NCBI RefSeq assembly: GCF_003314975.1
Contig: NZ_QNRF01000005.1
Coordinates: 124,001 to 188,000, forward strand
DNA from: Marinomonas aquiplantarum
GTDB lineage: Bacteria; Pseudomonadota; Gammaproteobacteria; Pseudomonadales; Marinomonadaceae
Length of the DNA stretch: 64,000 nucleotides
Reading direction: 5' to 3'
Shown: piece by piece, positions 10,724 through 19,476 of the stretch
Position numbering within the stretch: position 1 is the first letter of the stretch
Layout of the letters: every line of letters starts with the position of its first letter
The notes under the pieces: model-generated
The model's input: only the letters and a program-made list of their open reading frames with translations
What the model was told of the DNA's origin: nothing
Database searches by the model: none
Program-made: the position numbers and the translations under genes

Positions 10724-11811
10724 GTTTACACGGACAAAAGCCAATGAATATGATGACCGAAGGTATTGATATGCTCAAAGGCAAGAAAAAAGTGTTGATC
10801 GTGGATGATGTGCCAAGAAACATTGACTTGCTTAAAGGCATTCTGGCAGAGCACTATCAGGTTCAGGTCGCAAAAAGTGGCGAAGCCGCGTTGAGCGTTA
10901 TTGCGGCTAGTGTGCCAGATGTAATCTTGTTGGACGTTATGATGCCTGGGATGAGCGGTTTTGAAGTATGTAAAAGGCTAAAAAGCCAGCAGCAAACGGC
11001 AGACATTCCGGTGATCTTTTTAACGGCAGCAACCGATGCTCAAAATGAAATTGAAGGCTTTAGGGTGGGGGCTGTGGACTTCATTACTAAGCCTATATCA
11101 CCCATGACGACTTTGTCGAGAGTGTCAACTCATCTGAAATTATCGGAAAACGATAAACAAAATAAAGCCATCATTGCGGCCCGTACTCAGCAGTTAGATG
11201 AGGCTCTTGAATCGGCAGTAACCATGCTGGGGGAAGTGGGGCATTTGAATGATTCCGATACGGGTATTCACATGTGGCGAATGGCAGATTACAGTGCGGC
11301 GTTAGCCAGAGCGGCAGGCTGGGATGAAGCGCAAGTGGAGTTGTTACGGTTAGCCGCACCCATGCACGATACTGGCAAGGTCGCCATACCTCATTCGATT
11401 TTAAAATCGCCTAATAAGCTAACGGATGAGGAAATGGAGGTCATGAAATCGCATACGGTGGCAGGTTTTAATATTTTAAGTAAAAGTAATGCGCCATTAT
11501 TTCAATTGGCTGCTCAGGCGGCACTTGGTCATCATGAAAAATGGGATGGATCTGGTTATCCATATGGTTTGGCAGAGGAGGCTATACCTCAATCGGCTCG
11601 AATCGTGGCAATGGCGGATGTCTTCGATGCGCTGACTATGGAGCGTTCCTATAAAAATAGTTGGACGATTGAGGAAGCGTTGGCGCACATTGAGCGTTCG
11701 GCTGGCTCTCATTTTGACCCAGAATTAGTGCGTCTATTTTTATCCATCAAAGACGAGCTGATTAGCATTCAGAAAAAATGGCATCTACGAGAATTAGAGC
11801 AAACAAACTAA
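10720..11811 (+). CDS. Response regulator with HD-GYP c-di-GMP phosphodiesterase output
   Basis: A 363-residue cytosolic protein of RpfG type. The receiver domain (~24-140) has VDD at 28-30, phospho-acceptor Asp72 in LLDVMMPG, and the conserved Lys in TKPI. A coiled linker precedes the HD-GYP domain (~170-345) with His216-Asp217 in [16 protein letters not shown] (271-281) and MADVFDAL. All marks of an active c-di-GMP phosphodiesterase are present. The gene overlaps the kinase gene by four bases, so it is the probable direct output: the kinase would control c-di-GMP degradation. Hairpin arms CTAAGGCT/AGCCTTAG flank and include the stop codon (11808-11831), without a U-tract. Confidence 0.92.
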   Translation: MSLHGQKPMNMMTEGIDMLKGKKKVLIVDDVPRNIDLLKGILAEHYQVQVAKSGEAALSVIAASVPDVILLDVMMPGMSGFEVCKRLKSQQQTADIPVIFLTAATDAQNEIEGFRVGAVDFITKPISPMTTLSRVSTHLKLSENDKQNKAIIAARTQQLDEALESAVTMLGEVGHLNDSDTGIHMWRMADYSAALARAAGWDEAQVELLRLAAPMHDTGKVAIPHSILKSPNKLTDEEMEVMKSHTVAGFNILSKSNAPLFQLAAQAALGHHEKWDGSGYPYGLAEEAIPQSARIVAMADVFDALTMERSYKNSWTIEEALAHIERSAGSHFDPELVRLFLSIKDELISIQKKWHLRELEQTN

Positions 11812-11862
11812 GGCTGTTAATAGAGCCTTAGTTCGTGGAAGAGAGGGAAGATTGGGTTGGTG

Positions 11863-12372
11863 CTAAGTTAATGCACAACACTTTTTGAATTTTTTACCGG
11901 ATCCACAGGAGCATGGGTCATTACGGCCTATCTTCATTTCATCGGATTTGATTAAAGGCGTGTTTTTTTCTACCTCATGCTCACCAGATAAGTAAAACCA
12001 TTGACCTTTCACTTTCTTGAACAAAGAGCGTTCACTGAGGCGCCCTATGTGTTTCCCTTCTTTGAAATGAGCTGAAAAAGACACCATGCCAGTTTTATCT
12101 TTTTCTAAACCGTCTTCTGTGTCGTTGATTTCGAGTTTAATCCATTGGGTGTGTTGATTGCTTTCTTCTATGTCATTCGCATTTTGCTTTGGGTCTTCTT
12201 TGAGCTTTTGAGTAGCCGCAATGTACTCAAAGTCGCCAATCGCGAATGCGGTATACCGTGAACGCATTAAAATTTCCGCTGTTGGCGCAGTACCAGGGTT
12301 GTTATGGTACATTCCACAGCACATTTCGTAAGGATTGCCCGTTCCACATGGGCAATTCACAGGGATTGGCAT
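11863..12372 (-). CDS. ychJ: YchJ family SEC-C metal-binding motif protein
   Basis: A 169-residue protein of the UPF0225/YchJ family, function unknown. It has an N-terminal [14 protein letters not shown] zinc-binding cluster, a central NTF2-like region ([22 protein letters not shown]) and a C-terminal SEC-C motif [18 protein letters not shown] of the kind found at the end of SecA. The paired cysteine clusters at both ends are characteristic. It is divergent from sbcB, and the two start codons are about 80 bases apart. Identity of the family is clear; cellular role is not known. Confidence 0.9.
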   Translation of the reverse strand: MPIPVNCPCGTGNPYEMCCGMYHNNPGTAPTAEILMRSRYTAFAIGDFEYIAATQKLKEDPKQNANDIEESNQHTQWIKLEINDTEDGLEKDKTGMVSFSAHFKEGKHIGRLSERSLFKKVKGQWFYLSGEHEVEKNTPLIKSDEMKIGRNDPCSCGSGKKFKKCCALT

Positions 12373-12412
12373 AGAACAGCTCCTCTCATCGCCAAAAACA
12401 CTTTAAGATGCG

Positions 12413-12418
12413 TATAAT
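12413..12418 (+). promoter_or_regulatory. Probable -10 box for sbcB
   Basis: A perfect TATAAT with a nearby upstream TG (TGCGTATAAT) lies 35 bases before the GTG start of sbcB. No good -35 hexamer is seen at normal spacing, so the call rests on the -10 alone. Confidence 0.45.
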
Positions 12419-12452
12419 ACGGTTTTTCTTTAACGGCTAACAGGAATTATTT

Positions 12453-13907
12453 GTGACTGCAGCGGGCCCAACGTCATTTTTTTGGTTTGATTTTGAAACA
12501 ACAGGAACGGACCCAGCGAGAGATCGTCCTATGCAATTCGCCGGCATTAGAACCGATCTCAATTTTAATCCTATTGGTGAGCCTGTTATGTTTTACTGCC
12601 GTTTGGCAGAAGATACATTGCCTCAACCGGAAGCTTGTTTATTGACAGGTATTAGTCCGCAAGATGCGAATCGTGAAGGTTTGTGTGAAGCGGAATTTAT
12701 GCAGGCAGTAGAAGCGGAGTTATCCCTTCCTGGAACTTGTGCGCTCGGTTATAACACCATACGTTTTGATGACGAAGTGGTGCGACATGGGTTTTATCGT
12801 AACTTCATCGACCCATACGCTCGTGAATGGCAAAATAATTGCTCCCGTTGGGATATGATTGATTTAGTTCGTATGACCTATGCCATGCGGCCAGATGGTA
12901 TTGTCTGGCCAAAGAAAGACGATGGTCAGGTGTCCATGAAGTTAGAGGATCTGACTAAGGCAAACAATATTGCTCATGAACAAGCTCATGATGCCTTATC
13001 GGATGTGTACGGCACCATTGAAATAGCAAAATTGATCCAAGACAAGCAGCCTAAATTATTTTCGTATTATTTTAAAATGCGCCAAAAGCATGAACTACAA
13101 CAGTTCATTGATCCTGTCCGTATGAAGCCCTTTCTTCATATTTCTGGCATGTTTGGACAGGCACGACATTATGCAGCGTTTGTGGTGCCTATTGCGCCAC
13201 ATCCAACGAATAAAAATGGTGTGATTGTGTGGGATTTAATGGAAGATGCCCAACCCCTTTTAGAGTTAAGTGTGGAACAAATTCGTCATCGGGTTTTTGC
13301 TCGGCAAGATGAGCTTGGCAATGTGTCGCGTTTACCGCTAAAGGTAATTCATTACAATCGTGCGCCCGCGGTAGCGCCTGCGACCTTCTTAAAAGACGAA
13401 CAGATCGTGACTCGCCTTGGATTAGATGGGGACAAATGTCGTCACAATCTTGCCATGATAAAACAGCATACTGGTTTGGCTGCCAAGCTTAGTGATGTGT
13501 TTATCCAAGAAGAACGTAAGATAGATAAAGATCCGGATTTAATGTTGTATTCAGGTGGTTTCTTTTCGCGGGAAGATAAAACCAGAATGGATACCATTCG
13601 ATCGACACCAGCAGAGCATTTGGCTGAGCTGAGTTTGTCCTTTGATGATCGACGTTTACCTGAAATGTTGACGCGTTACATTGGTCGTAATTACCCGGAA
13701 CAGTTAACTGAACAACAACGACAGGAATGGGAAGAATATCGTCAAATTCGATTGTTAGAGGCAGATGGCGGTGGCTCCATAACCATGGCGCAGTATTTTG
13801 ATCGTTTAAATGCTATCGCCCAAACACCAGATTTGTCGAGCCACCAACAAATCATGCTGCAAGATTTAGCGGACTATGCGCAAAGTATTTACCCAATGGA
13901 TATGTAA
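12453..13907 (+). CDS. sbcB: Exodeoxyribonuclease I
   Basis: SbcB degrades single-stranded DNA 3' to 5' and acts in recombination and mismatch repair. At 484 residues it has normal length. The DEDDh exonuclease core is visible: FWFDFETTGTDPARDRPMQFAGIRTD near the N-terminus, given here in part as FDFETTGTD; GYNTIRFDDEVVRHGFYRN in the ExoII region; and HDALSDVYGTI holding the last catalytic His/Asp. The C-terminal exonuclease I-specific domain (FSREDKTRM, RYIGRNYPE) follows. The start codon is GTG at 12453, with AGGA at 12441-12444; a TTG two bases upstream is out of frame. An AI-2E family gene begins 9 bases downstream, so co-transcription is possible. Confidence 0.95.
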   Translation: MTAAGPTSFFWFDFETTGTDPARDRPMQFAGIRTDLNFNPIGEPVMFYCRLAEDTLPQPEACLLTGISPQDANREGLCEAEFMQAVEAELSLPGTCALGYNTIRFDDEVVRHGFYRNFIDPYAREWQNNCSRWDMIDLVRMTYAMRPDGIVWPKKDDGQVSMKLEDLTKANNIAHEQAHDALSDVYGTIEIAKLIQDKQPKLFSYYFKMRQKHELQQFIDPVRMKPFLHISGMFGQARHYAAFVVPIAPHPTNKNGVIVWDLMEDAQPLLELSVEQIRHRVFARQDELGNVSRLPLKVIHYNRAPAVAPATFLKDEQIVTRLGLDGDKCRHNLAMIKQHTGLAAKLSDVFIQEERKIDKDPDLMLYSGGFFSREDKTRMDTIRSTPAEHLAELSLSFDDRRLPEMLTRYIGRNYPEQLTEQQRQEWEEYRQIRLLEADGGGSITMAQYFDRLNAIAQTPDLSSHQQIMLQDLADYAQSIYPMDM

Positions 13908-13916
13908 GGCAGAAAA

Positions 13917-14957
13917 ATGAGTGAACAGCATAAAGGTATTCAATGGCTAGTCGGCTTTGCAGCCTTCATTATTATTATTGCGGGGTTAAAAGCCGCCTCG
14001 CAAATTGTTGTGCCTTTTATGTTGTCAGTGTTTATTGCCATCATTTGTGCACCCGCAATGTCGAGTTTACGACAACGTAACGTGCCTACTTGGTTATCCA
14101 TCGTGCTGGTGGTGTTCTTGATCCTGATCGGCGTTGGCTCTATTGCATTATTAGTTGGGGCGTCTCTCGACAGCTTTTCAAGTCAGTTGCCCAATTATAA
14201 ACAGCGTTTTGCCGAAGAGATGTCCGGCGTTATTCAATTGTTAAATAACGTTGGCATTCAAGTGTCTTATGATCAGGTAAAAGGCTACATAGATCCGTCT
14301 TCGTTGATGCAGATGGTTGCTAATGCGTTACGAGGCTTGGGCAGCGCCTTAACCAATCTGGTTTTGGTGGTGATGATCGTGATCTTCATTTTGTTTGAGG
14401 CGGTTGAGTTGCCTCATAAATTGTCTCGTGCATTAAATGATGCATCAGAGTCAATGGGGCGTTTTGAAGACTTTATTAACTCGGTTAACCGATATTTGGT
14501 GATTAAAACCTTGGTGAGTATCTTAACGGGAGTGTTAATTACCACTTGGTTATGGGTCTTGGGCATTGATTTTCCAATTCTTTGGGGGGTATGTGCCTTC
14601 TTGCTTAATTTTGTGCCAAACATAGGTTCAATTATCGCCGCTATCCCCGCTGTGTTGTTAGCGTTTGTTCAGCTGGGCAGTCTATCGGCGGGTCTGACAG
14701 CGCTTGGGTTTGTGGTTGTGAATTTGATTGTTGGTAATATCATTGAGCCAAGGTACATGGGTAAAGGGTTGGGATTATCGACGTTAGTGGTTTTCTTATC
14801 TTTACTCTTATGGGGGTGGGTTTTTGGTCCGGTAGGTATGCTTTTATCGATTCCATTGACTATTATTGTAAAGCTGGCATTTGAAGCGAACCCTAAGATG
14901 CGTTGGTTGGCCATCATGCTGGATTCTGACAAAGGGATTTCAGAGGTAGAAAAATAA
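13917..14957 (+). CDS. AI-2E family (PerM/TqsA-like) membrane permease
   Basis: A 346-residue inner-membrane protein of the AI-2E transporter/UPF0118 family. There are about seven to eight hydrophobic segments: two at the N-terminus (~10-50), one ~58-85, then after a soluble helical region (~90-145) several in the C-terminal half. Family marks include VPFMLSVFIAIICAP, LNFVPNIGSIIAAIP and GNIIEPRYMGKGLGLS. Members have been linked to quorum-signal export or sodium/proton exchange; the substrate here cannot be read. The gene follows sbcB by nine bases and precedes the deaD promoter. Confidence 0.85.
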   Translation: MSEQHKGIQWLVGFAAFIIIIAGLKAASQIVVPFMLSVFIAIICAPAMSSLRQRNVPTWLSIVLVVFLILIGVGSIALLVGASLDSFSSQLPNYKQRFAEEMSGVIQLLNNVGIQVSYDQVKGYIDPSSLMQMVANALRGLGSALTNLVLVVMIVIFILFEAVELPHKLSRALNDASESMGRFEDFINSVNRYLVIKTLVSILTGVLITTWLWVLGIDFPILWGVCAFLLNFVPNIGSIIAAIPAVLLAFVQLGSLSAGLTALGFVVVNLIVGNIIEPRYMGKGLGLSTLVVFLSLLLWGWVFGPVGMLLSIPLTIIVKLAFEANPKMRWLAIMLDSDKGISEVEK

Positions 14958-15014
14958 AATCAAAAGACTGGTATCTTATTTCAAATCTTGCTAGCGTATT
15001 TTAGATTAATTGTA

Positions 15015-15020
15015 TATAAT
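15015..15020 (+). promoter_or_regulatory. Probable -10 box of the deaD promoter
   Basis: TATAAT within TGTATATAAT. The nearest -35-like hexamer TTGCTA (14988-14993) is 21 bases away, which is long. A start near 15027 would give deaD a leader of about 95 bases. Confidence 0.45.
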
Positions 15021-15067
15021 ACCGCACTTAGATTTTCCTCTAGAGAAATCCCTGAGAAGTTTCGTTG

Positions 15068-15127
15068 AGGCATGTAAATTGTTACAGGCCTTACTCCCAC
15101 CAAAAAAAGGTACACATTTACATGTCT
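15068..15127 (+). promoter_or_regulatory. Leader stem sequestering the deaD start codon
   Basis: AGGCATGTAAAT (15068-15079) pairs with ATTTACATGTCT (15116-15127) over 12 base pairs with one G-U. The right arm contains the ATG at 15122-15124, and the A-rich Shine-Dalgarno region is in the 36-base loop. Folding would hide the start codon. This is seen directly as an inverted repeat; a regulatory role (cold or helicase-dependent control) is inference. Confidence 0.5.
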
Positions 15128-16972
15128 GATGCTGATATTCAGCCTACATTTGATTCGTTGGGCTTAATTGCCCCTGTTCTAAAAGCGGTTGCTGACCTCG
15201 GTTACGAGCAACCCTCTGCTATCCAAGCGCAAAGTATTCCATATCTATTAGAAGGTCACGACCTTTTGGGGCAAGCGCAGACGGGTACTGGTAAGACGGC
15301 AGCATTTGCGCTTCCGCTCTTGTCTCGCATTGACGTGACAGATAAAACGACACAATTACTTGTATTGGCTCCAACTCGTGAACTTGCTATTCAGGTATCT
15401 GAAGCATTTCAAAGTTACGCTCGTAATATTCCTGACTTCCACGTATTGCCGATTTACGGCGGTATGTCTTATGACTCGCAACTACGTCAACTTCGACGTG
15501 GCGTGCAAGTGGTCGTTGGTACACCGGGTCGTGTGATGGATCATATCCGTCGTAAGACTCTAAAACTGGATACCCTAAAAGCACTTGTGTTGGATGAAGC
15601 CGACGAAATGCTGCGCATGGGGTTCATTGATGATGTTGAGTGGATTCTGGAGCAAACGCCTTCAGATCGCCAAATTGCTTTGTTCTCGGCGACAATGCCG
15701 TCTGTGATTCGTCAAGTGGCTAACCGTCACCTGAACAATCCTAAAGAAGTAAAAATTGTCACTAAGACATCAACAGCAACTACAATTTCTCAAAAATATT
15801 GGCAAGTAAGTGGTCTGCATAAGCTAGACGCTTTGACGCGTATTCTTGAGATGAACGAACACGATGGCATGATCATCTTTGTTCGTACTAAAGCGGCGAC
15901 AGTTGAATTGGCTGAAAAGCTAACCGCTCGTGGTCACGCTTGTGAGGCATTGAATGGTGATATTAGTCAGAATTTGCGTGAGCGTACCGTTGATCGTATT
16001 AAGAAAGGTCAAATCGACATTCTTGTAGCGACTGACGTGGTAGCACGTGGTTTGGATGTTGAGCGTGTTAGTCACGTTGTTAACTATGACATTCCATACG
16101 ATACTGAATCTTACGTTCACCGTATTGGTCGTACAGGTCGTGCGGGTCGTTCTGGTACGGCTATTTTGTTTGTTGCTCATCGTGAGCGTCGTATGTTGCA
16201 AGCCATTGAGCGAGCTACGCGTCAGCCAATCGAAAAGATGAATTTGCCGACCGCATCTGACATCAATGAGCAACGTGTGAGTCGTTTTAAACAACGTATC
16301 ACTGACACCATGGATAATGAGAATCTGGATTTCTTCTTGGAGCTAGTACAAAGCTACCAAAAAGAGAACGAAGTTGATCCTCTTAAAATGGCGGCAGCAT
16401 TAGCGCATATGGCACAAGGTAAAACGCCTTTGTTGTTGTCTGAGATGGAAGTTCGTCAAGAACGTCGTGAACGTCGCGAAGGTCGTGACAGCCGCGATGG
16501 TCGTGAAGACAGAGCACCACGTGAGCGTAAAGTTCGTCCAGTAACGGCTGATGCGATGCCGCTTAAGGATGATCCAAATACTGCAATGACACGTTACGTT
16601 GTTCAAGTCGGTTACAGTGCTGGTGTTAAACCAGGTAACATTGTCGGTGCGATAGCGAATGAAGCGTCTATTGAAAGTCGTTATATTGGTCACATCGAAA
16701 TCTATGAAGATTTTGCGACCGTTGATTTACCTTCAAACTTGGAATCAGGTGCGTTAGGTAAATTGAGCAAAATGCGTATCTGTGGTCAACGTACTGACAT
16801 CGCTAAATTAGAAAATGCTGACGAGTTGAACAAACGCGCAGCATCGCCATCTGGACGTCGTCGTTCTGGTGGTGGCGAGCGTCGTGGTTACGGTGACCGT
16901 GAGCGTCGTCGTTCAAACGGCGGTCGTGACCGTGGTGAGCGTCGTCCTCGTGCTCCTCGTAAAGACAGTTAA
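15122..16972 (+). CDS. deaD: DEAD-box RNA helicase DeaD/CsdA
   Basis: A 616-residue ATP-dependent RNA helicase that unwinds structured mRNA and assists ribosome assembly, mainly in the cold. In order: Q motif (QPSAIQAQSIP), Walker A AQTGTGKT, PTRELAIQ, Walker B DEAD in VLDEADEML, SAT, FVRTK, ATDVVARGLD and HRIGRTGRAGR. A DbpA/CsdA-type RNA-binding domain follows (TRYVVQVGYSAGVKPGNIVGA in part), then an Arg/Gly-rich basic tail ending RRPRAPRKDS. The ATG at 15122 gives the standard N-terminus; an in-frame TTG at 15065 would add 19 unlikely residues. The start codon lies in an inverted repeat (see the leader entry). A terminator follows directly. Confidence 0.96.
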   Translation: MSDADIQPTFDSLGLIAPVLKAVADLGYEQPSAIQAQSIPYLLEGHDLLGQAQTGTGKTAAFALPLLSRIDVTDKTTQLLVLAPTRELAIQVSEAFQSYARNIPDFHVLPIYGGMSYDSQLRQLRRGVQVVVGTPGRVMDHIRRKTLKLDTLKALVLDEADEMLRMGFIDDVEWILEQTPSDRQIALFSATMPSVIRQVANRHLNNPKEVKIVTKTSTATTISQKYWQVSGLHKLDALTRILEMNEHDGMIIFVRTKAATVELAEKLTARGHACEALNGDISQNLRERTVDRIKKGQIDILVATDVVARGLDVERVSHVVNYDIPYDTESYVHRIGRTGRAGRSGTAILFVAHRERRMLQAIERATRQPIEKMNLPTASDINEQRVSRFKQRITDTMDNENLDFFLELVQSYQKENEVDPLKMAAALAHMAQGKTPLLLSEMEVRQERRERREGRDSRDGREDRAPRERKVRPVTADAMPLKDDPNTAMTRYVVQVGYSAGVKPGNIVGAIANEASIESRYIGHIEIYEDFATVDLPSNLESGALGKLSKMRICGQRTDIAKLENADELNKRAASPSGRRRSGGGERRGYGDRERRRSNGGRDRGERRPRAPRKDS

Positions 16973-16980
16973 GTAATTAA

Positions 16981-17009
16981 AAAAGCCGCTAACCAGCGGC
17001 TTTTTTTTG
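16981..17009 (+). terminator. Rho-independent terminator of deaD
   Basis: AAAAGCCGCT / AGCGGCTTTT stem (16981-16990 with 16995-17004), a four-base loop, and a run of eight T. Confidence 0.88.
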
Positions 17010-17061
17010 GTTAAGCGATACACTTTTAACGTATTTTTTTATTTATCTTAAAGGGCAAAAG

Positions 17062-18096
17062 ATGAACGAAATTACCATCATTAAACCAGACGATTGGCAT
17101 TTGCATTTTCGTGATGACGACATGTTATTGGAGACGGTTCCAGCAACTGCTCGTTGTTTCTCTCGTGCTATTGTGATGCCGAATTTAGTGCCGCCAGTGG
17201 TTAATGCGGAGATGGCGGTCTTGTATAAAGAGCGTATTTTAGCGTCTCGTCCAGAAGGCAGTGATTTCATGCCTCTGATGACCTTGTATTTGACGGATAA
17301 AACCACGGTTGAAGACATTAAAGCAGCGAAGCAGGCGGGTGTGGTGGCTGTAAAAATGTACCCTGCTGGCGCCACCACTAATTCAGATTCTGGTGTTACG
17401 TCTGTTGAATCTCGCTACCCAGTTTTCGAAGCCTTGGCTGAAAACGATATGTTGTTGCTGATCCATGGTGAAGTGACGCATAACCATGTTGACATCTTTG
17501 ACCGTGAGAAAGAGTTCATTGACCAACACATGGCTAAAATTGTTGATAGCGTACCGAATCTGAAAGTGGTGTTTGAGCACATTACCACAAAGGATGCGGC
17601 TGATTTTGTGCTCTCTGCTCGTGACGGGGTGGCGGCAACCATTACTCCGCAACACTTAATGATGAACCGAAACGATATGCTAGTAGGCGGTGTTCGTCCG
17701 CATAACTATTGCTTGCCAGTACTTAAGCGTTCAACTCACCAACAAGCTTTGCGTCAGGTCGTGGCATCGGGTTCAAATCGCTTCTTCCTTGGAACGGATT
17801 CAGCGCCTCACGCGCGTCATAAAAAAGAAAACGCTTGTGGTTGTGCTGGTTGTTACAGTGCCTGGTCTGCCTTGGAGCTTTATACGCAAGTTTTCGAAGA
17901 GCTTGACGCATTGGATAAGTTGGAAGGTTTTGCCAGCTTGCATGGTGCTGATTTTTATGGATTGCCACGCAATACTGACACGGTAACCTTGGTGAAAGAA
18001 GAGTGGCAGGTGCCTGACAGCATTGCTTTGGCAAATGGTGAGCCGATTGTGCCTTTTTACTCTGGCCAGCAAGTGTCTTGGAAGCTAAAAGCTTAA
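17062..18096 (+). CDS. pyrC: Dihydroorotase (type II, PyrC)
   Basis: PyrC cyclises N-carbamoyl-aspartate to dihydroorotate in pyrimidine synthesis. The 344-residue protein has the zinc ligands His13 and His15 in DWHLHFRD, the carboxylated Lys98 in VKMYPAGATTNS, His135 and His140 in HGEVTH, His173 in FEHITT, and the catalytic Asp in FLGTDSAPH. These match the E. coli enzyme in order and spacing. The start at 17062 has AAGGG at 17051. It is monocistronic, bounded by the deaD terminator and its own terminator. Confidence 0.96.
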   Translation: MNEITIIKPDDWHLHFRDDDMLLETVPATARCFSRAIVMPNLVPPVVNAEMAVLYKERILASRPEGSDFMPLMTLYLTDKTTVEDIKAAKQAGVVAVKMYPAGATTNSDSGVTSVESRYPVFEALAENDMLLLIHGEVTHNHVDIFDREKEFIDQHMAKIVDSVPNLKVVFEHITTKDAADFVLSARDGVAATITPQHLMMNRNDMLVGGVRPHNYCLPVLKRSTHQQALRQVVASGSNRFFLGTDSAPHARHKKENACGCAGCYSAWSALELYTQVFEELDALDKLEGFASLHGADFYGLPRNTDTVTLVKEEWQVPDSIALANGEPIVPFYSGQQVSWKLKA

Positions 18097-18118
18097 GTTT
18101 ATTAAAATGATAAACACA

Positions 18119-18150
18119 AAGCCGAATTCAGTAATGGGTTCGGTTTTTTT
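18119..18150 (+). terminator. Terminator of pyrC
   Basis: GCCGAA (18121-18126) pairs with TTCGGT (18139-18144), 12-base loop, followed by a T-run on the plus strand. On the minus strand it could weakly stop tRNA-Leu transcription. Confidence 0.7.
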
Positions 18151-18211
18151 GTATTTGGCTTTTCTAGAAAAATAGGGAGTTTGTTTCAGAAGGAAAGAGA
18201 TCATTGAAGAA

Positions 18212-18296
18212 TGGTGCGGATGGAGAGACTCGAACTCTCACGCCGTGAAGCACTGGAACCTAAATCCAGCGTGTCTACCAATTCCACCACATCCGC
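18212..18296 (-). tRNA. tRNA-Leu (anticodon UAG)
   Basis: An 85-base gene read on the minus strand. The acceptor GCGGAUG pairs with CAUCCGC before an A discriminator and an encoded CCA. The anticodon stem CUGGA/UCCAG encloses loop UUUAGGU, giving anticodon UAG. The long variable arm (UGCUUCACGGCGU region) is typical of class II leucine tRNA, and the T-arm has GUUCGAGUC. It decodes CUA and probably CUG by wobble. Confidence 0.96.
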
Positions 18297-18316
18297 ATGT
18301 CGTATAGAGAGCTGGC

Positions 18317-18344
18317 ATATTACCGATATTTTTAGCGGATGCAA
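18317..18344 (-). promoter_or_regulatory. Promoter of tRNA-Leu
   Basis: On the minus strand: -35 TTGCAT (18344-18339), a 16-base spacer and -10 TAATAT (18322-18317), about 20 bases before the mature 5' end. Confidence 0.6.
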
Positions 18345-18445
18345 GTTTTTTCATCAGGCTTTGTTTGTAAATATACTCATCGATAAGGTGAATTTATATC
18401 GACTATAAACTTACACAGCAAGCTGTAAAAATGCTTTAATTGGAT

Positions 18446-18711
18446 TAGGGAAGGTAAATAAGTCGACTAAGCCTCAGTCTTTCAGAGAAATCGTCAAACA
18501 AGGCGCGACTCTGAAGGAATGTAGGTACCTTTCAAAGAGTCGTTACGCAGTAGGGCGTTTTCTCTGAAAGACCCGCAGGGCAAGCTCTAAAAGCCTGCAT
18601 TCTTTGTTGAGCACCTCGACAATAGGCTAACTATTCACATTTGGTACTCGCCTTGAATAACAGGCTTTTATCCGGTTGCTGAGGCAAGAGGACTTGTTCA
18701 CACCTTCCCTA
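18446..18711 (+). repeat. Dispersed TIR element, copy 1 (composite, ~266 bp)
   Basis: This fills most of the gene-free stretch 18297-18744. It begins TTAGGGAAGGTA and ends CACCTTCCCTAG, so the termini are inverted repeats (GGGAAGGT/ACCTTCCC) bordered by TA. From ~18572 to the end it matches copy 2 closely, including TTCTTTGTTGA, TCGACAATAGGCTAACTATT and GAGGACTTGTTC. Bases ~18475-18575 are absent from copy 2 and hold a nested long hairpin. No coding capacity is seen. A non-autonomous mobile (MITE-like) origin is inferred from structure. Confidence 0.7.
18479..18570 (+). repeat. Nested palindrome inside repeat copy 1
   Basis: CTTTCAGAGAAA (18479-18490) is perfectly complementary to TTTCTCTGAAAG (18559-18570). 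Inside are a second arm pair CGACTCT / AGAGTCG and an approximate GAAGG / CCTTTC pair, so the ~92 bases can fold into one long interrupted hairpin. This segment is missing from copy 2 of the element. Confidence 0.6.
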
Positions 18712-18744
18712 GCTTAAGCCATTGTTATAGTTGAGTCTTATTGT

Positions 18745-19476
18745 ATGGAAAGTCGTTCAGTTTCCTTGTTATTAAACCCATTAGATCTAACAACCCTGTT
18801 TGTGTTCTTTGCCTGTTGGTGGGGGTACGCTTTGTACGCGCAATACAATTCTAAGCGACGTTCTTGTCTGGTTAGTGTATTGCATCAATTTCGTTTGGCT
18901 TGGATGTCGCGTTTGTTGAGGCGAGATAACCGCATTGCAGATGCGTCCGTGATGGCAAACCTTGAACGCAGTAGCTTGTTTTTTGCGTCCAGCAGTTTGT
19001 TGATCATTGCTGGCTTGTTCACGGCGTTTAATTATTCGGAAAAAGCCTTGGGCATCATCTCGGATTTCTACTTGTTAGCGCCAATGAGTCAACAGGAATG
19101 GGAGTTGAAAATTATCGTGTTAGTGGTGATTTTCTCCTATGCTTTTTTTACCTTTACTTGGTCTGTTCGACAGTATAATTTTTGCTCTGTGTTAGTAGGC
19201 AGCGCACCTTTGGCAACCGAGCGAGGCATTGAAGACAGTGAGCGAGAATTGTATGCCAACCATATGGCGCAAATTTGCAGTTTGGCGGCCAATCAGTTTA
19301 ATTACGGTTTGAGAGCCTATTATTTTGCTATGGCATTTTGTGGTTGGTTTTTAGGGCCGTATTTTTGTATGGCGGCTAGTGTCATGGTGGTTGCTGTGTT
19401 GTATCGTCGAGAGTTTCGATCAAAAACCTTCAAAACCTTAAGTCGTGGATTGGTGAAGAACTCAAATGCTGCCTAA
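18745..19476 (+). CDS. DUF599 integral membrane protein
   Basis: A 243-residue inner-membrane protein with about four hydrophobic segments (~12-32, ~72-95, ~120-143, ~195-225). The features W-x-x-R-L-L-R-R-DNRI-x-D near residue 50 and SLFFASSSLLI are typical of DUF599, a family of unknown function in proteobacteria. The last 11 bases overlap the O-methyltransferase gene, which suggests co-transcription. No catalytic motif is visible. Confidence 0.75.
   Translation: MESRSVSLLLNPLDLTTLFVFFACWWGYALYAQYNSKRRSCLVSVLHQFRLAWMSRLLRRDNRIADASVMANLERSSLFFASSSLLIIAGLFTAFNYSEKALGIISDFYLLAPMSQQEWELKIIVLVVIFSYAFFTFTWSVRQYNFCSVLVGSAPLATERGIEDSERELYANHMAQICSLAANQFNYGLRAYYFAMAFCGWFLGPYFCMAASVMVVAVLYRREFRSKTFKTLSRGLVKNSNAA

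Noticed and set aside
15065-15121. Upstream TTG start for deaD
   Set aside because: The extra residues are unlike any DeaD N-terminus, and the bases form the left arm of the leader stem.
15920-16294. Long open frames on the minus strand inside deaD (also 16400-16693)
   Set aside because: They are Thr/Asn-rich shadows of the Arg/Asp-rich deaD codons, have no ribosome sites or recognisable domains, and lie wholly inside a certain gene.
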